Shown here piece after piece: positions 33,032 through 41,800 of a DNA stretch of 64,000 bases. The notes under the pieces were generated by a model. That model saw only the letters and a program-made list of their open reading frames with translations. It ran no database searches and was not told the origin of the DNA. A program made the position numbers and the translations under genes. Origin of the DNA: Halorubrum aidingense JCM 13560 (GTDB lineage: Archaea; Halobacteriota; Halobacteria; Halobacteriales; Haloferacaceae); NCBI RefSeq assembly GCF_000336995.1, contig NZ_AOJI01000017.1, positions 71,528 to 135,527 of the forward strand, given 5' to 3'. Each line of letters opens with the position of its first letter. Positions within the stretch are counted from its first letter, which is position 1.

Positions 33032-33883
33032 TCAGTCTCCGCCGTCGTCGTCGACGTGCTCGGCGAGGACGAACCGAATCCGCTCCTCGTCGCTCCCCTT
33101 CGTCTCGCGACCGGTCACGACGATCTCGCCGATATCGGCGGTGTCGGCGACGTGAGTTCCGGCGCAGGCGGTTCGGTCGTACGGCGCGTCGGTCCGGGCG
33201 TCCGCGTCGGTCCGGGCGTCCGCGTCGACCGCGTCGTTCTCGTCGTTCGCGTCCCCGGCGGCGGCCCCGATCTCGACTATCCGCAGCTCCTCGATCGAAT
33301 CGGGAAGGAGGTCGATCCGCGTTCGCTCGGTGTCGAGCGTCGCCTCCGCCTCGGCCCGGTCCATCGTGTAACTCGTCACCGGCCGGGCGTCCGCGACGAG
33401 TTCGTTCAGTCGCCGTTCGATCCGGGCGAGATCGTCTCCGTCGAATCGGTCGTACGCCGCGTCGAGGTGCGCGTGGTCGTGGTACAGCTGGTTCCCGGTC
33501 GTCTGCGCGTCGAACTCGTCGAGCAAGAAGGCCGACAGCAGGTGTTGGGCGGTGTGGTACCGAGAGTGCGCCGTGCGCCGGTCCGAGTCGATCTCGCAGG
33601 CAACGCGCGTCCCCGGCTCCGGCAACGGTCCCGCGTCCGAGTCGGGCTCCGTCGCTGGTTCGATCGTGTGATACACCGCATCCTTTCGTACCACGTCGAC
33701 GACGCGCCACGTGGTCGCTGTCTCGTCGTCGACGACGCGGACCGTTCCCGTGTCGTGTGGCTGCCCGCCGCCGGTCGGGTAGAAATGCGTCCGGTCGAGA
33801 ACGACCCGGTCGTCGAGCGTGCGTTCGACGGTCGCTTCGAAGGTCGTGACGGTGTCGTCCGCGAGATACAGTCGCTCAGTCAT
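33032..33883 (-). CDS. alanyl-tRNA editing protein AlaX
   Basis: A free-standing editing domain that deacylates mischarged Ser- or Gly-tRNA(Ala). The 283-residue protein has DRTHFYPTGGGQPHDTG (conserved GG loop), RYHTAQHLLSAFLLDEF with zinc-binding His residues, and CAGTHVADTADIGEIVV with the remaining Cys/His ligands. An acidic, repeat-coded linker (DADARTDADARTDA) precedes the last motif. It has no aminoacylation domain. Located near TFS but transcribed from its own region. Confidence 0.92.
   Translation of the reverse strand: MTERLYLADDTVTTFEATVERTLDDRVVLDRTHFYPTGGGQPHDTGTVRVVDDETATTWRVVDVVRKDAVYHTIEPATEPDSDAGPLPEPGTRVACEIDSDRRTAHSRYHTAQHLLSAFLLDEFDAQTTGNQLYHDHAHLDAAYDRFDGDDLARIERRLNELVADARPVTSYTMDRAEAEATLDTERTRIDLLPDSIEELRIVEIGAAAGDANDENDAVDADARTDADARTDAPYDRTACAGTHVADTADIGEIVVTGRETKGSDEERIRFVLAEHVDDDGGD
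33186..33221 (-). repeat. 18-bp in-frame tandem repeat in alaX
   Basis: Two exact copies of an 18-base unit, with a partial third, encode repeated DARTDA in a linker of the AlaX protein, just before the C-terminal zinc motif. The period is a multiple of three. Confidence 0.75.
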
Positions 33884-33938
33884 GCCGGAGAGAGTCGGCC
33901 GCGAGGAAATAAACGGTTCGAGCCGAACGTCGGGCGCT

Positions 33939-34292
33939 TCAGTACTCCTCGTACGCGAGGTTCATCATCCACTGCGAGAAGGCGTCGGCCTGCGCGTCGA
34001 CTTCCTCCTCGCCGATGAACGGCGACAGCATGTCACCGGCCATCAGCAGCGAGAAATTGAGGTCGCGCGCCGCGGGCTCGAGGTAGTAGGTGTTGTGGCC
34101 GTTGTAGACGGTGTCGCTGCGCTGGATGAGTCCGGAGTCCTCTAACGCCTCCGCGATGCGGCTCCCCTTGCGCGAGGAAACGTCGAGTTCCTTCCAGAAG
34201 TCGCTCTGGTGGATGCCGCCGGTCTCGCGGATCAGTTCGAGGCCGGCGTGCTCGTCGTCCGACAGGTCGGCCTCGAGTTCGGAAACGCTCAT
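33939..34292 (-). CDS. winged-helix transcriptional regulator
   Basis: A 117-residue protein with a MarR/Lrp-like helix-turn-helix: AGLELIRETGGIHQSDFWKELDVSSRKGSRIAEALEDSGLIQR (about 16-58), then a wing YNGHNTYYLEP. The C-terminal helices, with SLLMAGDMLSPFIGEEEVDAQADAFSQWMMNLAYEEY, probably dimerise. It is similar in build to conserved haloarchaeal regulators. The signal is unknown. Start codon lies 24-32 bases after a TATA box. Confidence 0.8.
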   Translation of the reverse strand: MSVSELEADLSDDEHAGLELIRETGGIHQSDFWKELDVSSRKGSRIAEALEDSGLIQRSDTVYNGHNTYYLEPAARDLNFSLLMAGDMLSPFIGEEEVDAQADAFSQWMMNLAYEEY

Positions 34293-34315
34293 GGGTTATC
34301 ACCGCTCGCGACTCG

Positions 34316-34324
34316 CTTAAAACT
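34316..34324 (-). promoter_or_regulatory. TATA box for the winged-helix regulator
   Basis: Minus-strand AGTTTTAAG lies 24-32 bases before the ATG at 34292, so the transcript is leaderless or nearly so. Confidence 0.5.
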
Positions 34325-34356
34325 GGCTTTCCGCGCCGTCGCCGGTGGAGGTGTCG

Positions 34357-35175
34357 TTATCGAGAGCCCCCGGATTCACCCGCTGTCGACGCCGCCGAGC
34401 CGAACTCCGGCGGGAGCGTCACCGGCTCCGCCGCGGTTTCACAGGGCGGCCCGTCGGCGTACGCGAACGCCGGCGTCTCGCCGGTGCGGATCCGCGTGAA
34501 CGACCGCGTTCCGAACCCGTCGCCGTGGAGGCACGCGCCGTACTCGTGGTCCGCGAGCAGGCCGCTCGCCCGAGCGAGCCACGCGTCGCTCGTCTCGCCC
34601 GGCTCGGGAGCGATCGCGGCGGCGATCCGACGCGCGCTGTCCGCGCGCTCCGCGCCGAACTCCCGGCGTCGCTCCGGGATCGCGAACCGCTCCGTCCCGT
34701 TGACCACGCCGCCGACGTTGCCGACGACGTGGACACCGGGGTCGAGGCGGGTGATCGCGAGCCCGCCGTCGTACTCGAGGAGGAACGCCGCGGCCCCGTC
34801 GGCGAGCACGAGATTGAACCCGTCGTACGATCGGGCGTCGAGCTCGCGCTCGACCGATCGCACGGCCGCCTCGGCCGAGTCCGCCGTCAGACAGTCGCGG
34901 ACGAGGAGCCCGCGCGAGCGGTCGCCGTCGCGGTCGGCGTCGAGCCAGCGGTTGGTGACGGCGACGACGAGCCCCGACGCGGAGAGGCCGATCCACGTGC
35001 CGCCGGCTGAGGCGTCGCGGGGTGCAACGTACGATCGCTCGCCGTCGTCGCGCGCTTCCCGGCCGCCGCGAACAGTCGGCGGCTCCGCCGCCCGATCGAG
35101 CGCCTCGTCGCGGTTCGCGGCGAGCGCGACCGGCGCGTCGCCGAACGTCCGCCACGCGAGCGTGAGGGTACACAC
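34357..35175 (-). CDS. NRDE (TANGO2-like) family protein
   Basis: A 272-residue protein of the NRDE family, named for the motif AANRDEALDRAAEPP seen near residues 18-32. Cys2 directly follows the initiator (VCTLTLAWR), as in the Ntn-hydrolase-like members. Other conserved parts: SYVAPRDASAGGTWIGLSASGLVVAVTNR and HVVGNVGGVVNGTERF. Function is debated (Golgi or heme-related in eukaryotes). GTG is used as start because it alone gives the family's VC N-terminus. Confidence 0.85.
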   Translation of the reverse strand: MCTLTLAWRTFGDAPVALAANRDEALDRAAEPPTVRGGREARDDGERSYVAPRDASAGGTWIGLSASGLVVAVTNRWLDADRDGDRSRGLLVRDCLTADSAEAAVRSVERELDARSYDGFNLVLADGAAAFLLEYDGGLAITRLDPGVHVVGNVGGVVNGTERFAIPERRREFGAERADSARRIAAAIAPEPGETSDAWLARASGLLADHEYGACLHGDGFGTRSFTRIRTGETPAFAYADGPPCETAAEPVTLPPEFGSAASTAGESGGSR

Positions 35176-35241
35176 GACTGCTGCTCCGGTCGGCCGGGAG
35201 GAAAATCCCGCGATCGGGCGGAGGGATTCTTTACTCACAAT

Positions 35242-35255
35242 AAAAGAAATCTTTT
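35242..35255. promoter_or_regulatory. palindrome AAAAGA-AA-TCTTTT before glucose dehydrogenase
   Basis: A perfect 14-base palindrome lies 26-39 bases before the glucose dehydrogenase ATG, overlapping the likely TATA region (CAATAAAAGA). It is in the divergent gap shared with the NRDE gene. It is a good candidate operator for a sugar-metabolism regulator; GfcR is encoded next door. Binding is inference. Confidence 0.5.
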
Positions 35256-35280
35256 GGTGACTGGCACCGATAGTCGATAC

Positions 35281-36351
35281 ATGAACGCGATTGCTGTGTA
35301 CGAGGGTGCAGACGAGCCCGTCGTAACCGAAAAGCCGCGACCGGAGCCCGCGGCCGGGGAGGCGCTCGTCCGGACGCTGCGCGTGGGGGTCGACGGGACG
35401 GACCACGAGGTCATCGCCGGCGGCCACGGTGGCACGCCCGACGGCGAGGACCACCTCGTGTTAGGCCACGAGGCGGTCGGCGTGATCGAGGACCCGAACG
35501 ACACGCCGTTCGACGTCGGCGACGTGGTCGTCCCGACGGTCAGACGGCCGCCAAACGGCGCCAACGAGTACTTCGCCCGCGGCGAGCCGGACATGGCCCC
35601 CGAAGGGAAGTACCACGAACGCGGTATCGTCGGCGCGCACGGGTTCATGGCGGAGTACTTCACGAGTCCCGCCGAGTTCCTCGTGGAGATTCCGCCCGAA
35701 CTCGCCGAGTGGGGGTTCCTCGTCGAACCCCTGTCGATCGCGGAGAAGGCGATCGAACACGCCTACGCCAGTCGGTCCGCGTTCCACTGGGAGCCCGAAT
35801 CCGCGCTGGTGCTCGGAAACGGCTCGCTCGGGCTGCTCACCGTCGCGATTCTCGACGCGTCGTTCGAGCGAGTCTATTGTCTGGGCCGGCGCGAGCGCCC
35901 CGACCCGACGATCGACATCATCGAGTCGCTCGGCGCGACCTACGTCAACTCGAACGAGACGCCCGTCTCGGGGGTGCCGGAGGCGCACGAGCCGATGGAC
36001 TTCGTCTTCGAGGCGACCGGCTACGCCCCGCACGCCTTCGAGACGATCGATGCGCTCGCGCCCAACGGCGTCGGCGCGCTGCTCGGCGTCCCGGGCGACT
36101 GGGAGTTCGAAATCGACGGCGGGCGGCTCCACCGCGAGTTCGTCCTCCACAACAAGGCGCTCGTCGGCAGCGTCAACTCCGGCTACGAGCACTTCGAGGC
36201 CGCCGTCGACTCGCTGTCCGGCTTCTCGGAGACGTTCCTCGACGATCTCGTCACCGGCGTGTACGGGCTCGACGACTTCGAGGCCGCGTTCGCGGATGAC
36301 GACACGACTATTAAAACGGCGGTCGAATTCGGCGCATATGAAGAACGTTGA
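35281..36351 (+). CDS. gdh: glucose 1-dehydrogenase (medium-chain, zinc)
   Basis: First enzyme of the semiphosphorylative Entner-Doudoroff route used by haloarchaea, oxidising glucose to gluconolactone. The 356-residue protein closely resembles the well-known Haloferax enzyme: GEALVRTLRVGVDGTDHEVIAGGHGG, DHLVLGHEAVGV (zinc ligands), VPTVRRPP, GNGSLGLLT for the nucleotide, CLGRRERPDPTIDIIE, and DDDTTIKTAVEF at the end. Its last 14 bases overlap the gfcR start in another frame. A palindrome sits in the promoter. Confidence 0.96.
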   Translation: MNAIAVYEGADEPVVTEKPRPEPAAGEALVRTLRVGVDGTDHEVIAGGHGGTPDGEDHLVLGHEAVGVIEDPNDTPFDVGDVVVPTVRRPPNGANEYFARGEPDMAPEGKYHERGIVGAHGFMAEYFTSPAEFLVEIPPELAEWGFLVEPLSIAEKAIEHAYASRSAFHWEPESALVLGNGSLGLLTVAILDASFERVYCLGRRERPDPTIDIIESLGATYVNSNETPVSGVPEAHEPMDFVFEATGYAPHAFETIDALAPNGVGALLGVPGDWEFEIDGGRLHREFVLHNKALVGSVNSGYEHFEAAVDSLSGFSETFLDDLVTGVYGLDDFEAAFADDDTTIKTAVEFGAYEER

Positions 36352-36970
36352 CGACCTGATAGACAGCGCGGCCGAGCTGGCAGAGCACGGCCTCTCGAAG
36401 GGAGAGATCGCTGACGAGCTGAACGTCTCGCGAGAGACGGCGAGCTGGCTCGTCGAGCGCGGCGGCGGGAACGACACCGTCGAGGCCGACATCTCGACGT
36501 CGACGGCCGACATCCACGTCGACTGGTCGGCGCTCGGCCGCGACTCGACGCGGCTCCAGTACGCGGCGAGCGCGATGGCCGACCTCCTGGCGAAGGAGGG
36601 CGAGGAAGTCGACCTGACGGTCGGCATCGAGAAGGCCGGCGCGCCGCTCGCGACCGCGGTCGCCAACCAGCTCGACACCGACCTCGGAACGTACGCGCCC
36701 GCGAAACACCAGTGGGAGGAAGGCGATATCGACGAGCAGGGCGGCGGGTTCTCGCGGAACTTCGCCGCGATCCGCAACCGCGACTGCTACGTGGTCGACG
36801 ACATCATCACGTCGGGGACGACGATGCGCGAGTCGATAAACGCGATCCGCGAACAGGGCGGCGAACCGGTCGCCTGCGTCGTGCTCGTCGATAAGCGGGG
36901 CTACGACGAGATCGACGACGTGCCGGTGTACTCGCTCGTCGACGTGGTTCGCGTCGATCGCGAAGAGTAG
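36338..36970 (+). CDS. gfcR: GfcR, transcriptional regulator of sugar catabolism
   Basis: A 210-residue regulator made of an N-terminal helix-turn-helix (GLSKGEIADELNVSRETASWLVERG, about 20-44) fused to an orotate-phosphoribosyltransferase-like domain with the PRPP loop YVVDDIITSGTTM (about 150-162). In Haloferax the orthologue activates glucose and fructose degradation genes and is next to gdh, as here. The ATG overlaps the gdh 3' end by 14 bases, so they are coupled. It probably senses a phosphorylated metabolite. Confidence 0.92.
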   Translation: MKNVDDLIDSAAELAEHGLSKGEIADELNVSRETASWLVERGGGNDTVEADISTSTADIHVDWSALGRDSTRLQYAASAMADLLAKEGEEVDLTVGIEKAGAPLATAVANQLDTDLGTYAPAKHQWEEGDIDEQGGGFSRNFAAIRNRDCYVVDDIITSGTTMRESINAIREQGGEPVACVVLVDKRGYDEIDDVPVYSLVDVVRVDREE

Positions 36971-37106
36971 GACTGCCTCGGTGGCTCCCTCGCGCCCCGG
37001 TGACCGCCCCGCGCCCCGGTGACCACCCCGCACGCCCCGCATGCCGCGAGCGGAGCGAGACCGGACGTGCGGAACCCATTTGCCTCGGCGGGGCGTACCC
37101 CCCGGC

Positions 37107-37451
37107 ATGACGTTTCAACCCGGAGCCGACGTGGATCCCGACACGATCGAAACGCGAGTCGCGGAAGCGATCGCCGACAACGACGTGGTGCTGTTCATGA
37201 AGGGGAACCGCCTGATGCCGCAGTGCGGCTACTCCAAGCGCGCGATCGAACTCATCAGCCAGCACGTCGAGGAGTTCGAAACGGTCGACGTGCTGCCCGC
37301 GCTGCCGCACTACCGCGAGGCGCTCGAAGCCGAGAGCGGCTGGGAGACGATCCCGCAGACGTTCGTCGACGGCGAGTTTATCGGCGGAAGCGACGTGCTC
37401 GCCGAGCTCGACGAGCGCGGCGAACTGGCCGCCGAGCTCGGTGCCGAATAA
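37107..37451 (+). CDS. monothiol glutaredoxin family protein
   Basis: A 114-residue glutaredoxin with KGNRLMPQCGYSKRAIELI: the CGYS active site varies from the usual CGFS of iron-sulfur-related monothiol glutaredoxins. Other fold elements are DVLPALPHYREALEAESGWETIPQTFVDGEFIGGSDVLAEL, including the cis-Pro TIPQ and the GG thiol-binding loop. Haloarchaea lack glutathione and use gamma-glutamylcysteine; the partner here could be that thiol (gshA is in this window). The ATG giving MTFQPG is chosen. Confidence 0.92.
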   Translation: MTFQPGADVDPDTIETRVAEAIADNDVVLFMKGNRLMPQCGYSKRAIELISQHVEEFETVDVLPALPHYREALEAESGWETIPQTFVDGEFIGGSDVLAELDERGELAAELGAE

Positions 37452-37559
37452 CGCGGGCTCGCCTGCGTCCGCTCGCCGATCCCGCCGCGCCACCGTGGGG
37501 CGCACGAACCGCCGACCCGGTCGACCTGATTCCGATCCTCGTGGGTCGAAGGGCAGGCC

Positions 37560-37566
37560 ATATAAA
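37560..37566 (+). promoter_or_regulatory. TATA box and inverted repeat before the DUF7110 gene
   Basis: ATATAAA lies 80-90 bases before the gene start, preceded by GGGCAGGCC. A stem CCTAC-N5-GTAGG (37576-37590) lies around the predicted start site. The resulting leader of about 60 bases is longer than usual here. Confidence 0.45.
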
Positions 37567-37648
37567 CCTACGGTGCCTACATCTGGTAGGTGCAGCCGTT
37601 CCGCTGCCGCCGTGCCGACCGGTTCGATCCCATCTCACCCAACCAACA

Positions 37649-38218
37649 ATGACAGGCCGCGTGTTCAGACTTCATTCGACGCTCGAACTGCCCCTCGAAG
37701 ACGTGGAAGCGTACTTCGAAGAAGACCCCGACCTCCCTCCGGAGATCGACGACATCGACATCACGCGTCGAAACAACACTCTCATTATCAAGGCCCTGTC
37801 CGACGACGAGAGCATCAGCAAGTACACTCCGACCGCCCAGCTGAAAGCCTCGGTCACGGAGACCCGCGTGTGGGAGGAAGAGCCCCCGCGAGCCGGCGGC
37901 CCGCAGTGGATGGACGACGAGGAAGAGGAGATCCCCTCCGAGTTGGTCGAGTTCGCCTGTTTCAAGGGCGACCGCGAAACCGTACTCCAGAACACCGCGC
38001 TCCAGTACCCGATGTTCCTCGTCCTCCGCGAGATCGCGATGCTCTCGGAGAAGGGGACGTTGACCGCGATCACCGAGGAGAACGACGAGCTGGAAGCCAC
38101 TCGCATCGTCGAGGGCGAGTCGCGTCCCGCGAGCATCGAGGTCGTCGAGAGCCCGCAGGGGACCGGCGACGGCGACGGCGGTGTCAACTGGCGCGACAAC
38201 GAATTCATTTCGGACTGA
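37649..38218 (+). CDS. DUF7110 family protein
   Basis: A conserved haloarchaeal protein of 189 residues. It starts TGRVFRLHSTLELPLEDVEAYFEEDPDLPPEIDDIDITRRNNTLIIKAL, followed by SKYTPTAQLKASVTETRVWEEE and, later, ELVEFACFKGDRETVLQNTALQYPMFLVLREIAMLSEKG. Charged spacers and an acidic tail complete it. The family name is from memory of similar haloarchaeal proteins. No function is known; the promoter with a stem suggests regulated expression. Confidence 0.75.
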   Translation: MTGRVFRLHSTLELPLEDVEAYFEEDPDLPPEIDDIDITRRNNTLIIKALSDDESISKYTPTAQLKASVTETRVWEEEPPRAGGPQWMDDEEEEIPSELVEFACFKGDRETVLQNTALQYPMFLVLREIAMLSEKGTLTAITEENDELEATRIVEGESRPASIEVVESPQGTGDGDGGVNWRDNEFISD

Positions 38219-38241
38219 GCGCAACGGCGCTCCGACGCCGA

Positions 38242-39483
38242 TCAGCGTTCGGTTGACGGCGGCTCCGCGCTGCGGGCCATCGCGTCGAAGCCGCGCTCCA
38301 GATCCGCGATCAGGTCGTCGATTCCTTCGATCCCCACCGAGACGCGGAGGAGCGTGTCCGAGATTCCGAGCGCCTCTCGTTCGGCCGGCGAGAGCGGCTC
38401 GTGGGTCATCGCCGCCGGCAGCTCGATCAGACTTTCGACGCCCCCGACGGAGACGGCGAGTGTGAACTCCGTCAGCGCCTCGACGAACCGCTTCGCGTCG
38501 TCGATATCCCCGTCGAGTTCGAACGAGAGGATCCCGCCGAACCCGGACATCTGCTCGCGTGCGAGCTCGTGGTCCGGGTGGTCCGGCAGCCCGGGATAGT
38601 ACACGTCGGTCACCTCGGGCCGCGCGTCGAGGAACTCGGCGACGGCCGTCGCGTTCGCCTCGTGGCGGGCCATGCGAGCCGCGAGCGTCTTCGTGCCCCG
38701 AAGTACGAGATAGCTGTCGAACGGGCCGCTTACCGCGCCCACGCCGACCTGCTGCAGGAACCGGATCTCCTCGGCCAGCGCGTCGTCGTCGGTCACGACC
38801 GCGCCGGCGATGGCGTCGGAGTGCCCGTTGAGGTACTTCGTCGTGCTGTGGACGACGACGTCGGCACCTAACTCGAGGGGCCGCTGAAAGTACGGGCTCG
38901 CGAACGTGTTGTCGACGCCGAAGACCACCTCGCGGTCCGCGACGAGGTCGGCGATGCCGGCGATGTCACACAGCGCGAGCTTCGGGTTCGTCGGCGACTC
39001 CATCCACACGGCGGCGGTCTCCTCGCGAAGCGCGGCCGCCACGTTCGCCGTCTCCGTCGCGTCGACGTACGTGACGTCGACGCCGAGACGCGCCCGGAAG
39101 ACGTCATCGAGCATACGGCGCGTGCCGGCGTACAGGTCCTCGAAGGCGACGATGTGGTCGCCGGGCCGCACGCTCGCGAGCAGCGTGGTGAAGATCGCCG
39201 CGGTGCCCGAGGCGAACGCCGCGCCGTGTGCACCGCCTTCGAGCGCGGCGAGCCGCGTCTCCAGCGCGTGGCGAGTCGGGTTCGACAGCCGGCCGTACAC
39301 GAATTCGCCGGCGTCGGGGTCGACGTCTTCGAGTCGCATCTCGGCGTCGAGGCCGGGGAGCGCGAACGTCGACGAGAGGTGGACGGGCGAGACGACGTCG
39401 CCCGCTTCGCTCCCGCGCTCGAACGGGTCTTCTCCTTCGGTCACGGTGAGCGTGTCGAGCGTCGGAGCCGATTGGTCGTCCAT
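38242..39483 (-). CDS. cystathionine gamma-synthase/lyase family PLP enzyme
   Basis: A 413-residue trans-sulfuration enzyme. Motifs: YGRLSNPTRHALETRLAALEGG, SGTAAIFTTLLA, the PLP-contacting Asp in VFGVDNTFASPYFQRPLELGADVVVHSTTKYLNGHSD, which also holds the Schiff-base Lys, and SVGGVESLIELPAAMTH near the C-terminus. It could be cystathionine gamma-synthase, gamma-lyase or O-acetylhomoserine sulfhydrylase; sequence alone does not settle it. A TATA box and a 10-base palindrome lie directly upstream. Confidence 0.92.
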   Translation of the reverse strand: MDDQSAPTLDTLTVTEGEDPFERGSEAGDVVSPVHLSSTFALPGLDAEMRLEDVDPDAGEFVYGRLSNPTRHALETRLAALEGGAHGAAFASGTAAIFTTLLASVRPGDHIVAFEDLYAGTRRMLDDVFRARLGVDVTYVDATETANVAAALREETAAVWMESPTNPKLALCDIAGIADLVADREVVFGVDNTFASPYFQRPLELGADVVVHSTTKYLNGHSDAIAGAVVTDDDALAEEIRFLQQVGVGAVSGPFDSYLVLRGTKTLAARMARHEANATAVAEFLDARPEVTDVYYPGLPDHPDHELAREQMSGFGGILSFELDGDIDDAKRFVEALTEFTLAVSVGGVESLIELPAAMTHEPLSPAEREALGISDTLLRVSVGIEGIDDLIADLERGFDAMARSAEPPSTER

Positions 39484-39507
39484 ACGCAATCTCCGACACA
39501 CAGTCGC

Positions 39508-39516
39508 TAATATATT
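39508..39516 (-). promoter_or_regulatory. promoter of the cystathionine-type gene
   Basis: TAATATATT lies 25-33 bases before the start codon at 39483, and a perfect palindrome TCATTAATGA (39525-39534) sits directly upstream of it, so a regulator could bind next to the TATA region. Initiation would be leaderless. Confidence 0.5.
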
Positions 39517-39664
39517 GTTATTTTTCATTAATGATTCGCTCGTTCCCGATAACTCACGGGGATATCGTCGTTCGCTTGACGAACCACGGTGTGCAGTTCG
39601 TATCTGTCGACGACCGTCGGTTCGGACCGCGGACGCTTTAGGCACCGCGCACCTCACCCCGCCA

Positions 39665-40381
39665 ATGACTGGCGACTGGGTGAGCCTCTTTTCGGGCGGC
39701 AAAGACTCCTCGTGGGCGCTGTACCGGGCGCTGGAGGAGGGACTCGACGTCTCGCGGCTCCTGACCGTCCATCCCGCGGGCGACTCGTACATGTACCACA
39801 CGCCGGCGACGGAGCTGGCCGGGCTCGCGGCCGAGAGCGTCGGAATCGATCTCGTGGAGGTCTCGCCGGACGACTTCGGCGCCGACGACGTCGACGACGC
39901 GGGCGCACAGGGCGACGCCGAACTGGTGCCGATGGAGGCGGCGCTTCGCGACATCGCCGCCGGCGACGACGTCGACCTCGCGGGCGTCACCGCCGGCGCG
40001 GTCGAGAGCGAGTTCCAGACGAGCCGGATTCAGGGGATGTGCGACCGACTGGGGATCGACCTGTTCGCGCCGCTGTGGCGGGAGGACCCGGTCGAACTGG
40101 CCGAGGCGATGTTCGACGCCGGCTTCGAAATTCGGATCGTGCAGGTCGCGGCGTACGGGCTCGACGAGTCGTGGCTCGGCCGTCGGTACGACGCCGACGC
40201 GCTGGCGGCGCTGCTCGACCTCCGCGAGGAGTACGGCGTCCACCCGCTCGGCGAGGGCGGAGAGTTCGAGACGTACGTCGTCGGCGGTCCACACATGGAC
40301 CGGCGGATCGAGTTCGAGTACGACGCGGTGTGGGAGGGCGACCGCGGCCACGTCGCGGTCACGGACGCGTGGCTGGCGTAG
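39665..40381 (+). CDS. dph6: diphthine--ammonia ligase (Dph6 type)
   Basis: Last enzyme of diphthamide synthesis on elongation factor 2: amidates diphthine using ATP and ammonia. The 238-residue protein is a PP-loop ATPase: LFSGGKDSSWALYRALEEG (about 8-26), then AGAVESEFQTSRIQGMCDRLGIDLFAPLWREDP and HPLGEGGEFETYVVGGP, all hallmarks of the family. Dph2 is also encoded in this window. Divergent from the cystathionine-type gene. Confidence 0.92.
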   Translation: MTGDWVSLFSGGKDSSWALYRALEEGLDVSRLLTVHPAGDSYMYHTPATELAGLAAESVGIDLVEVSPDDFGADDVDDAGAQGDAELVPMEAALRDIAAGDDVDLAGVTAGAVESEFQTSRIQGMCDRLGIDLFAPLWREDPVELAEAMFDAGFEIRIVQVAAYGLDESWLGRRYDADALAALLDLREEYGVHPLGEGGEFETYVVGGPHMDRRIEFEYDAVWEGDRGHVAVTDAWLA

Positions 40382-40401
40382 GCGAACGTCGCTCCAGAAA
40401 C

Positions 40402-40428
40402 GGTCGGTTCGGTCGGTTCGGTCGGTTC
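40402..40428. repeat. 9-bp tandem repeat ggtcggttc, three copies
   Basis: Three exact 9-base copies lie in the 87-base gap between the convergent diphthine ligase and glutamate dehydrogenase genes, downstream of both stops. Possibly a replication-slippage product; no stem or terminator is evident. Confidence 0.7.
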
Positions 40429-40468
40429 GATCGATACGACCGAATCAACCGCCAGATCGGTACGGCCG

Positions 40469-41722
40469 TTACGGCCAGTTCCCGGCTTGGTCGTAGGCAT
40501 CGATGATCCGTTCGATGGCGACGACGTAGGCGGCGATCCGGAGGTTCCGGAGGTCGTGCGACTCGTAGGCGTCGACGATGTCCTCGAACGCCCCGGTGAT
40601 GACGCGTTCGAGTTCCTCGTTGACGCGCGACTCTGTCCAGTGGAAGCGCTGTCGGTTCTGCACCCACTCGAAGTACGAGACGGTGACCCCGCCCGCGTTC
40701 GCGAAGATGTCGGGAACGACGTGGACGCCGCGGTCGGCGAGCACGTCGTCCGCGCCCGGCGTGAGCGGCCCGTTCGCCGCCTCGACGATCACGTCCGCCT
40801 CGACGGCGTCGGCGAGGTCGGCGTCGATCGCGTTCTCCAGCGCCGCCGGGACGAGCAGGTCGACGTCCAGCGTCAACAGCTCGTCGTTCGTGACGGCCGC
40901 CGCGTCGTCGTACTCGGTGACCGACCCGGTCTCGATCTTGTGGGCTTTCACCGCGCGGGGGTCGAATCCGTCGGGGTCGTGAACCCCGCCGGAGGAGTCG
41001 GAGACGGCGACGATATCGGCACCGAGGTCGTCGAGCAGCGCGGCGGCGACGGAGCCCGCGTTCCCGTACCCTTGTACCGCGACCGTCGCCCCCTCGATCT
41101 CCCGGCCGAGCCAGTCGAACGTCTCCCGGGCCGCGAGGGCGGTCGATCGCCCGGTCGCCTCCACGCGGCCCTCGCTCCCGCCCGAGTCGATCGCCTTCCC
41201 GGTGATGACGCCCGGCGCGGTCGTGTTCTCGAGGGTCTCGTAGGTGTCTTTGATCCAGTTCATCTCCCGCTGTCCGGTGTTGACGTCCGGCGCCGGGATG
41301 TCCCGGTCCTCGCCGATGAGCGGTCGGAGCTCCGTCGCGAACGCGCGGGTGAGCCGCTCCAGTTCGGTCTCCGAGTAGTCGTCGGGGTCGATCGCGATAC
41401 CGCCTTTCCCGCCGCCGTACGGGATGTCGACGACGGCGCACTTGTACGCCATCCACCCCGACAGCGCCTTCACCTCGTCGCGGGTGACGCCGGGGTGATA
41501 CCGGATCCCGCCCTTGTACGGGCCGCGGTCGCCATTGAACTGCGAGCGGTACGCGCGGACCGTCTCCAGCGACCCGTCGTCGAGTTCGAACGTCAGATTC
41601 GTTTCAAGAATACGCTCGGGATTCTTCAGTCGCGTGAGCACGCCCGCGTCGGCGTCGATCGACGCGGCGGCGTCGTCGACCTGTTCTTGTAAGCTCTCGA
41701 ACGGGTTTGCCTGGTCAGCCAT
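40469..41722 (-). CDS. gdhA: glutamate dehydrogenase
   Basis: A 417-residue Glu/Leu/Phe/Val dehydrogenase interconverting glutamate and 2-oxoglutarate. Motifs: [42 protein letters not shown] with the catalytic Lys, [16 protein letters not shown], and the Rossmann motif [17 protein letters not shown]. The C-terminus [23 protein letters not shown] is family-typical. The coenzyme preference is not clear from sequence. Alone in its transcript; the upstream gap to the CitE-like gene is 78 bases. Confidence 0.96.
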   Translation of the reverse strand: MADQANPFESLQEQVDDAAASIDADAGVLTRLKNPERILETNLTFELDDGSLETVRAYRSQFNGDRGPYKGGIRYHPGVTRDEVKALSGWMAYKCAVVDIPYGGGKGGIAIDPDDYSETELERLTRAFATELRPLIGEDRDIPAPDVNTGQREMNWIKDTYETLENTTAPGVITGKAIDSGGSEGRVEATGRSTALAARETFDWLGREIEGATVAVQGYGNAGSVAAALLDDLGADIVAVSDSSGGVHDPDGFDPRAVKAHKIETGSVTEYDDAAAVTNDELLTLDVDLLVPAALENAIDADLADAVEADVIVEAANGPLTPGADDVLADRGVHVVPDIFANAGGVTVSYFEWVQNRQRFHWTESRVNEELERVITGAFEDIVDAYESHDLRNLRIAAYVVAIERIIDAYDQAGNWP

Positions 41723-41800
41723 GCGTTGACCTCCCGCGGGGCCGAGGTTAATTGTGACGGACGGACCGGAATTTGTGACGAACGGTATCGCCGACCGCCG

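Noticed and set aside
37019..37648. Extension of the DUF7110 frame through the glutaredoxin gene
   Set aside because: It overlaps the glutaredoxin in another frame and is basic; the DUF7110 start is clear.
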